Source: Synechococcales cyanobacterium PMM_0003
GTDB lineage: Bacteria > Cyanobacteriota > Cyanobacteriia > Pseudanabaenales > Pseudanabaenaceae
Assembly: GCA_949128015.1 (NCBI GenBank)
Contig: CASBRC010000411.1
Span: 1 to 9,102, forward strand
Direction: 5' to 3'
Length of the DNA: 9,102 bases
Positions within the stretch are counted from its first letter, which is position 1. The number at the start of each line of letters is the position of its first letter. Of this stretch, positions 5,921 through 9,102 are shown piece by piece. Under the pieces are notes generated by a model that was not told the origin of the DNA, did no database searches, and saw nothing but the letters and a program-made list of their open reading frames with translations. The position numbers were made by a program, and so were the translations under genes.

Positions 5921-6324
5921 CCCATAGTCTATTAGTTTGTACTACCTGTGCCAGCACTTGGCAAAATGGCAAAAAGGTAGGAGTTAGTGGTGGTGAAATA
6001 CTACTCAAAGAGCTTTTAAAAGAGCTTTCACAATTGCATGAAGATAATTCAAGTGAAAAAATGCGATCAGCGCAAGTTGAGATCCGCGCAGTTTCATGTA
6101 TGAGTGCTTGCAGTCATGCATGTGTCGTTACCTTTGCCTCGGCTGGGAAATACTCTTACTTATTTGGGGATTTGCCCATTGATGCTGAAAGTATGCCGAC
6201 AACGGTATCAGCGATCTTGTCCTGTGCAGAAATGTATTGCGATCGCTCTGACGGAATGTTGGCATGGAAAGAGCGCCCTGAACCACTAAAAAGTGGTGTC
6301 ATAGCTCGTATACCAGCGCTATAG
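5917..6324 (+). CDS. DUF1636 cysteine-rich metal-binding-type protein under B12 control
   Basis: A 135-residue cytoplasmic protein of the DUF1636 family. It has the CxxC motif at Cys8/Cys11 (VCTTCAS), the CMSACSHAC motif with Cys61, Cys65 and Cys69, and the C-terminal family pattern DGMLAWKERPEPLKSGVIAR-IP (about 112-133). YLFGDL (81-86) is also typical. Two further cysteines (103, 108) are present. The cysteine layout suggests a bound iron-sulfur cluster or metal ion in a ferredoxin/thioredoxin-like fold; that is inference. DUF1636 genes in bacteria are often found with cobalamin or cobalt genes (such as cobW), and here the gene lies directly behind a cobalamin riboswitch, which supports a role in cobalt or B12 supply. 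It is monocistronic here, with a terminator 6 nt after its stop. The start is fixed by GAGG 5 nt before the ATG. Confidence 0.88.
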   Translation: MTHSLLVCTTCASTWQNGKKVGVSGGEILLKELLKELSQLHEDNSSEKMRSAQVEIRAVSCMSACSHACVVTFASAGKYSYLFGDLPIDAESMPTTVSAILSCAEMYCDRSDGMLAWKERPEPLKSGVIARIPAL

Positions 6325-6329
6325 AAACC

Positions 6330-6370
6330 AAAAAGCTAAGCTGTGCGGATAGCGTGCGGCTTAGCTTTTT
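6330..6370. terminator. Terminator after the DUF1636 gene
   Basis: AAAAAGCTAAGC (6330-6341) pairs exactly with GCTTAGCTTTTT (6359-6370), a 12-bp stem ending in five Ts. The 17-nt loop contains GTGCGG, which is repeated across the loop/stem border. The A-run on the left makes it potentially bidirectional. Confidence 0.88.
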
Positions 6371-6488
6371 CGATTTATCTTAAATTCTGAAGCTAGGAAG
6401 TCTGGGATACTTACAAACCATCTTGATCAATATATTGTTAAGATTAAGCAATAAAACTTATCTAATCTTTAAGATTCACGCCACGAAA

Positions 6489-7043
6489 ATGCAACAACCT
6501 AACAATTTTTTGATTAAGACTGCTGGTTTCGCGATCGCAACAGCAAGTCTTTTGGTTAGTCTTCCAGCGCTAGCTAATGATCATCAAGCAACCCCAGTAA
6601 AAAAAGTAGTTACAGCTCCAACTGGCAATATTGTGCAAGTAGCTGTTGCCAACGGTTCTTTTAAAACTCTAGTTGCTGCTGTTAAGGCTGCTGGCTTAGT
6701 AGATGTACTCTCTGGCAAGGGACCATTCACTGTATTTGCACCAACTGATGAAGCGTTTGCCAAGTTGCCCAAAGAGAAAGTAGAGTTTCTACTTATGCCA
6801 GAAAACAAAGATGCTTTAGTCAAAGTCTTGACATATCACGTTGTTTCAGGGAAAGTTCTTGCTAAAGATATCAAAGCTGGCTCTGTCTTAGTTCCTACCG
6901 TTGAGGGTGGTTCCATTAAGGTTACCAAGAGCGCGAAGGGTGTTGTAATTGACGGCTCAAAAGTTGTTGCAGCCGATGTCAAAACCTCCAATGGAGTTAT
7001 TCATGTAATTGACACAGTATTACTGCCACCAGACCTGTTGTAA
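6489..7043 (+). CDS. Secreted fasciclin (FAS1) domain protein
   Basis: A 184-residue exported protein with a single FAS1 domain, a fold linked to adhesion and surface or matrix interactions. The start is chosen at ATG 6489, not at the upstream in-frame TTG 6423, because it gives a proper signal peptide: [10 protein letters not shown], a hydrophobic core (about 11-25) and a cleavage motif LPALA|ND after residue 29. The FAS1 domain covers about 46-182. It has [17 protein letters not shown] (78-94, H1 region), the central TYHVVSGKV (115-123, including the Tyr-His motif) and [12 protein letters not shown] (169-180, H2 region). Length and content match the common cyanobacterial secreted single-domain form. 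It has no membrane anchor after the signal, so it is expected in the periplasm or outside the cell. Its exact ligand cannot be inferred. It is probably a single-gene transcript, lying between a terminator at 6330-6370 and the hairpin at 7116-7146. Confidence 0.93.
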   Translation: MQQPNNFLIKTAGFAIATASLLVSLPALANDHQATPVKKVVTAPTGNIVQVAVANGSFKTLVAAVKAAGLVDVLSGKGPFTVFAPTDEAFAKLPKEKVEFLLMPENKDALVKVLTYHVVSGKVLAKDIKAGSVLVPTVEGGSIKVTKSAKGVVIDGSKVVAADVKTSNGVIHVIDTVLLPPDLL

Positions 7044-7115
7044 TTCCACCTCAGTTCGGTCAAAATCTCTACCGCAACTAAAACAATAAGGCGATTTCTT
7101 GGAAAGATTTTACCG

Positions 7116-7146
7116 TGGTTGTGCCTCGCAAAGCGCGGCACAACCA
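7116..7146. terminator. Terminator after the fasciclin gene
   Basis: TGGTTGTGCC (7116-7125) pairs with GGCACAACCA (7137-7146). Inside, CGC-AAA-GCG closes the loop past one T/C mismatch. The tail TATTTTGTTTTT follows. The core at 7123-7139 (GCCTCGCAAAGCGCGGC) differs by one base from the reverse complement of the core at 4000-4016. Confidence 0.85.
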
Positions 7147-7192
7147 TATTTTGTTTTTAGTTAATCGGGTACATTTATTGTTAGATATCACC

Positions 7193-7219
7193 TAAAAGCA
7201 TCGCGCCGCGATGCTTTTA
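7193..7219. terminator. Terminator downstream of anmK (convergent region)
   Basis: TAAAAGCATCGCG and its exact complement CGCGATGCTTTTA flank a single C, giving a 12-bp stem with a GCC loop. The AAAA/TTTT ends allow use in both directions. It lies 5 nt beyond the anmK stop on the minus strand and backs up the fasciclin terminator on the plus strand. Confidence 0.85.
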
Positions 7220-7224
7220 TTGTT

Positions 7225-8400
7225 TTATGGAAAAATTCTTCCTAGTAAAACCGATCGCATTGCCCCAGTAACGCTAGGTAAATTACCTGCACGTTCTTTA
7301 AGTCGCAAATATCCCAACATCGCAAAGGCGATCGCCTCTTTACTATCACTATCAATGCCAAATTCATTGGTACGCATCACGATCGCAGGTTTGACTAAAT
7401 CCTGTAAGCGTTCCATCAGATAGCCATTATGTCCGCCGCCACCACCAACTAAAACCTCATCGGGAAACATGGGCAGAAAGTCACGGTAACTTTTTGCGAT
7501 CGCCCTTGCTGTAAATTCCGTAAGCGTAGCGAGAATATCGCGATCGCTCAAGCTTCCACATTCAGCCAAGCATTTTTCTAAATACTCTGGACTAAATAAC
7601 TCACGTCCTGTAGATTTTGGCGGAGCCGTTACAAAAAATTCTTGCTTTAGCCATTTATCAATCAAATTTAAATCTGCTTGACCTTGACGCGCGATCGCCC
7701 CGTCTCGATCAAAGGGTTGACCAAATAATTTTTGGGTCGCCATATCGATCAAAACATTGCCAGCGCCATTATCAAACCCAAAAACCTGCTCCTGATGTTC
7801 CAGTGAATCAGGCGGCAAATAAGTCAAATTACTAATTCCGCCGATATTTTGGCAAACGCGATATTTTGTAGGATGAGAAAGCAATAAAACATCTAACATC
7901 GAAACTAATGGCGCACCTTGACCAAAAGCCTCGATATCAGCAACTCGAAAATCGCTTATAGTCTTGATCCCCGTCAACTCAGCAATTACTGCACCGCGTC
8001 CAAGCTGAATTGTATAGCCCAAACTAGTTTTCCCATCTTGTTTAGAATTTTCTTGATGATAACTGGGCGGACGATGAAAAACAGTTTGTCCATGCGAAGC
8101 AATCAAATCGGGTAAGCGATCGCCTTTTGCCATAATTGCGATCGCAGCTTGAGCAAAGCTCTCGGCAATGCGATCATCGAGTTCGCATATTTGTTTTTGC
8201 GATCGCATTGCACCCGCACAGACAGCTAATATTTCATCCCTAAGATCGGCGGCATAGGGATAAGTATATCCAGCGATTAAATTAGTTTCGAGTTTTTCAT
8301 GGCGATCAATAATTTCCACCAAAGCTGCATCAATGCCATCTACAGATGTGCCGCTCATTAAGCCGATTGCTAATATTTTGTCAGTTGGCGCATTAATCAT
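7225..8400 (-). CDS. anmK: Anhydro-N-acetylmuramic acid kinase
   Basis: Phosphorylates and opens 1,6-anhydro-N-acetylmuramic acid to N-acetylmuramate-6-phosphate with ATP, the entry step for recycling cell-wall sugars in the cytoplasm. The 391 residues show the family signatures in order: GLMSGTSVDGID (13-24, nucleotide-binding loop), SHGQTVFHRPP (102-112), SDFRVADIEAFGQGAPLV (149-166), where Asp155 is at the position of the catalytic base, NIGGISNLTYLP (185-196), GFDNGAGNVLID (208-219), GGGGGHNGYL (319-328) and SKEAIAFAMLGYL (353-365). Length is typical. ATG 8400 is followed at once by the conserved N-terminal strand, so the start is sound; there is no obvious ribosome site. At least eight HIP1 octamers lie inside the gene. 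No other murein-recycling gene (such as murQ) is in view. Transcription probably starts in the 8401-8496 gap. Confidence 0.97.
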   Translation of the reverse strand: MINAPTDKILAIGLMSGTSVDGIDAALVEIIDRHEKLETNLIAGYTYPYAADLRDEILAVCAGAMRSQKQICELDDRIAESFAQAAIAIMAKGDRLPDLIASHGQTVFHRPPSYHQENSKQDGKTSLGYTIQLGRGAVIAELTGIKTISDFRVADIEAFGQGAPLVSMLDVLLLSHPTKYRVCQNIGGISNLTYLPPDSLEHQEQVFGFDNGAGNVLIDMATQKLFGQPFDRDGAIARQGQADLNLIDKWLKQEFFVTAPPKSTGRELFSPEYLEKCLAECGSLSDRDILATLTEFTARAIAKSYRDFLPMFPDEVLVGGGGGHNGYLMERLQDLVKPAIVMRTNEFGIDSDSKEAIAFAMLGYLRLKERAGNLPSVTGAMRSVLLGRIFP

Positions 8401-8496
8401 GAATTGTAGCTAAAAAGATAATCGCGATCGCTTTTAATGCAGTACATCATAAACTTGTTCTAAAGCTATTACAGCCTATTGAGGCTTTAAGGGGTG
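8401..8496 (-). promoter_or_regulatory. Upstream region of anmK
   Basis: This short gap should contain the anmK promoter. It holds a HIP1 octamer (8424-8431) and a small hairpin AGCCT/AGGCT (8473-8477 with 8482-8486). I do not see a convincing -35/-10 pair on the minus strand. Confidence 0.3.
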
Positions 8497-8547
8497 CAGA
8501 GAAATTTTTGAAAGTGCCGCTTCGCGGCACTTTCAAAAATTTCTCTG
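8497..8547. terminator. Perfect 24-bp stem-loop between the coiled-coil gene and anmK
   Basis: The arm 8497-8520 is exactly complementary to 8524-8547, with loop TTC. The GC core is GTGCCGC/GCGGCAC; the outer arms are AT-rich. It is the longest uninterrupted stem in the window. It lies 31 nt past the coiled-coil gene on the minus strand and separates that transcript from anmK. Confidence 0.88.
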
Positions 8548-8557
8548 GGTTTTATGG

Positions 8558-8572
8558 CAGCGCAAAGCGCTG
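8558..8572. terminator. Short GC hairpin after the coiled-coil gene
   Basis: CAGCGC-AAA-GCGCTG forms a 6-bp stem 6 nt past the minus-strand stop. It has no long U-run of its own (CCATAAAA follows on the minus strand), so it may act with the 24-bp hairpin just beyond. Its CGCAAAGCG centre recurs at 7127-7135 and, inverted, at 4004-4012. Confidence 0.5.
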
Positions 8573-8578
8573 TAATTG

Positions 8579-8881
8579 CTAAGCCTGTTTTCGATTTAGC
8601 ATTTCAATCATCAGTCTGATACTTTCGGCTTGAGTTTGGGCAACAATGGCTTGTTGTCTAGTGATTTCTTTGATTTCCACCAGCTCGGCATGAAGAGTTT
8701 CGCGTTGCTCTCTGGCTTCCTCTCTAACGCTGTTTATCTCAGCCTTGATGTTGGGCAACTCAAGGTATAAAGCCTCTATGAGTCTGCCAATTTGTTCGCC
8801 CTGCTGATCTATCTTGTCAGCGATCCGATCTACTTTGTCGGCAAAACGATCTAATCGTTCATCGGTCCATCTTTCAGTCAT
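8579..8881 (-). CDS. Small coiled-coil protein, unknown function
   Basis: A 100-residue soluble protein rich in Glu, Gln, Arg and Ile/Leu. Almost its whole length can form helix with a heptad-like pattern: LDRFADKVDRIADKIDQQGE (about 10-29), then a helical stretch from about 44 to 96 ending in SIRLMIEMLNRKQA. No cysteine, signal peptide or membrane segment is present. The opening MTERWTDERLDRFAD resembles the start of many uncharacterised, repeat-like cyanobacterial proteins that vary after this motif; that is from memory of the family, not a search. A coiled-coil oligomer or an adaptor is likely; no enzyme motif is seen. The start at 8881 is preceded by AGAG about 9 nt upstream, a weak ribosome site. 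It is transcribed alone, toward the hairpins at 8497-8572. Confidence 0.7.
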   Translation of the reverse strand: MTERWTDERLDRFADKVDRIADKIDQQGEQIGRLIEALYLELPNIKAEINSVREEAREQRETLHAELVEIKEITRQQAIVAQTQAESIRLMIEMLNRKQA

Positions 8882-8968
8882 TGGATTAATCTCTGCGATC
8901 GATTTCTGGGTGTTGTAATTAGCATACTAAAAGCTCTTTGTTACTTTCCTATTCAAAATTTTAATGCC

Positions 8969-9102
8969 TTTTAAGTGATTTCTGAGCAAAAACTAAAATT
9001 CAAATTTTCCCGAATGACCTAAAAAAAGCGGCGCTAAGCGCCGCTTTTTTTAGGTTACTGGGAAAATTTGACTTTTAGTTTTTGCTCAGAAATCACTTAA
9101 AA
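8969..9102. repeat. 134-nt near-perfect palindrome with terminator core
   Basis: The left arm 8969-9034 and right arm 9038-9102 are near-complete reverse complements around a TAA loop. The inner 18 bp (9017-9034 with 9038-9055) are perfect, with T7 and A7 runs. A block of four to five bases is mismatched (9012-9016 with 9056-9059), 12 bp pair, one base mismatches, and the outer 30 bp (8969-8998 with 9073-9102) pair perfectly. The inner part is a strong bidirectional terminator. The right arm reaches the window edge, so the element may be longer. Confidence 0.93.

Noticed and set aside
6104..6289. 61-codon plus-strand frame within the DUF1636 gene
   Set aside because: It overlaps a well-supported gene in another frame and has no features of its own.
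6423..6488. Upstream in-frame TTG start for the fasciclin gene
   Set aside because: It would add 22 residues ahead of a well-formed signal peptide; ATG 6489 gives a normal export signal.
7211..8115. Plus-strand frames of 65-72 codons across anmK
   Set aside because: They are antisense to an intact, motif-rich kinase gene.
3985..9102. Repeated hairpins as a CRISPR array
   Set aside because: They are spaced hundreds of bases to kilobases apart at gene ends, with no regular repeat-spacer pattern and no cas genes.

Overview
The window looks like chromosomal DNA from a filamentous, Pseudanabaena-like cyanobacterium. The phylum call is firm and the genus is a guess. At least 19 exact copies of the HIP1 octamer GCGATCGC are present, where about 0.14 would be expected by chance in 9.1 kb. 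The gene content agrees: a DUF2605/DUF2973 pair, a cobalamin-riboswitch-controlled DUF1636 gene, and a large multi-PAS class III cyclase.

Layout. (1) 200-3436 (+): a membrane-anchored sensor adenylate cyclase (dCache, HAMP, three PAS domains, catalytic domain). (2) 3390-3656 (-): an IS30-family transposase remnant that runs antisense into the last codons of the cyclase, with a hairpin and an AT-rich palindrome beside it. (3) 3815-3994 (+): a 59-residue four-cysteine protein gene, convergent with mazG at 4022-4846 (-). One perfect 22-bp stem-loop holds both stop codons. (4) 4958-5632 (+): the DUF2605 and DUF2973 genes, closed by a perfect 22-bp stem-loop. (5) 5711-6324 (+): a cobalamin riboswitch and the DUF1636 gene, followed by a terminator. 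(6) 6489-7043 (+): a secreted fasciclin-domain protein. (7) 7225-8400 (-): anmK. (8) 8579-8881 (-): a small coiled-coil protein. (9) 8969-9102: a 134-nt near-perfect palindrome that reaches the window edge.

The genes are mostly single transcription units. Second-messenger signalling (cyclase), nucleotide-pool cleaning (MazG), B12/cobalt-linked metabolism (DUF1636), surface or periplasmic adhesion (fasciclin) and cell-wall recycling (AnmK) sit side by side without an obvious shared pathway. I see no CRISPR array, defence island, phage module, tRNA or rRNA.

The most unusual signal is structural. Nearly every gene end carries a hairpin with a GC-rich core and a loop of about three bases, often with perfect AT-rich arms 18-24 bp long. 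Two unrelated sites share the identical 17-nt core GCGGCGCTAAGCGCCGC, and two others share a near-identical 17-nt core GCCTCGCAAAGCGNGGC. A similar hairpin forms the variable stem of the cobalamin riboswitch. This suggests a dispersed REP-like palindrome family used as terminators, possibly lengthened by fold-back copying.
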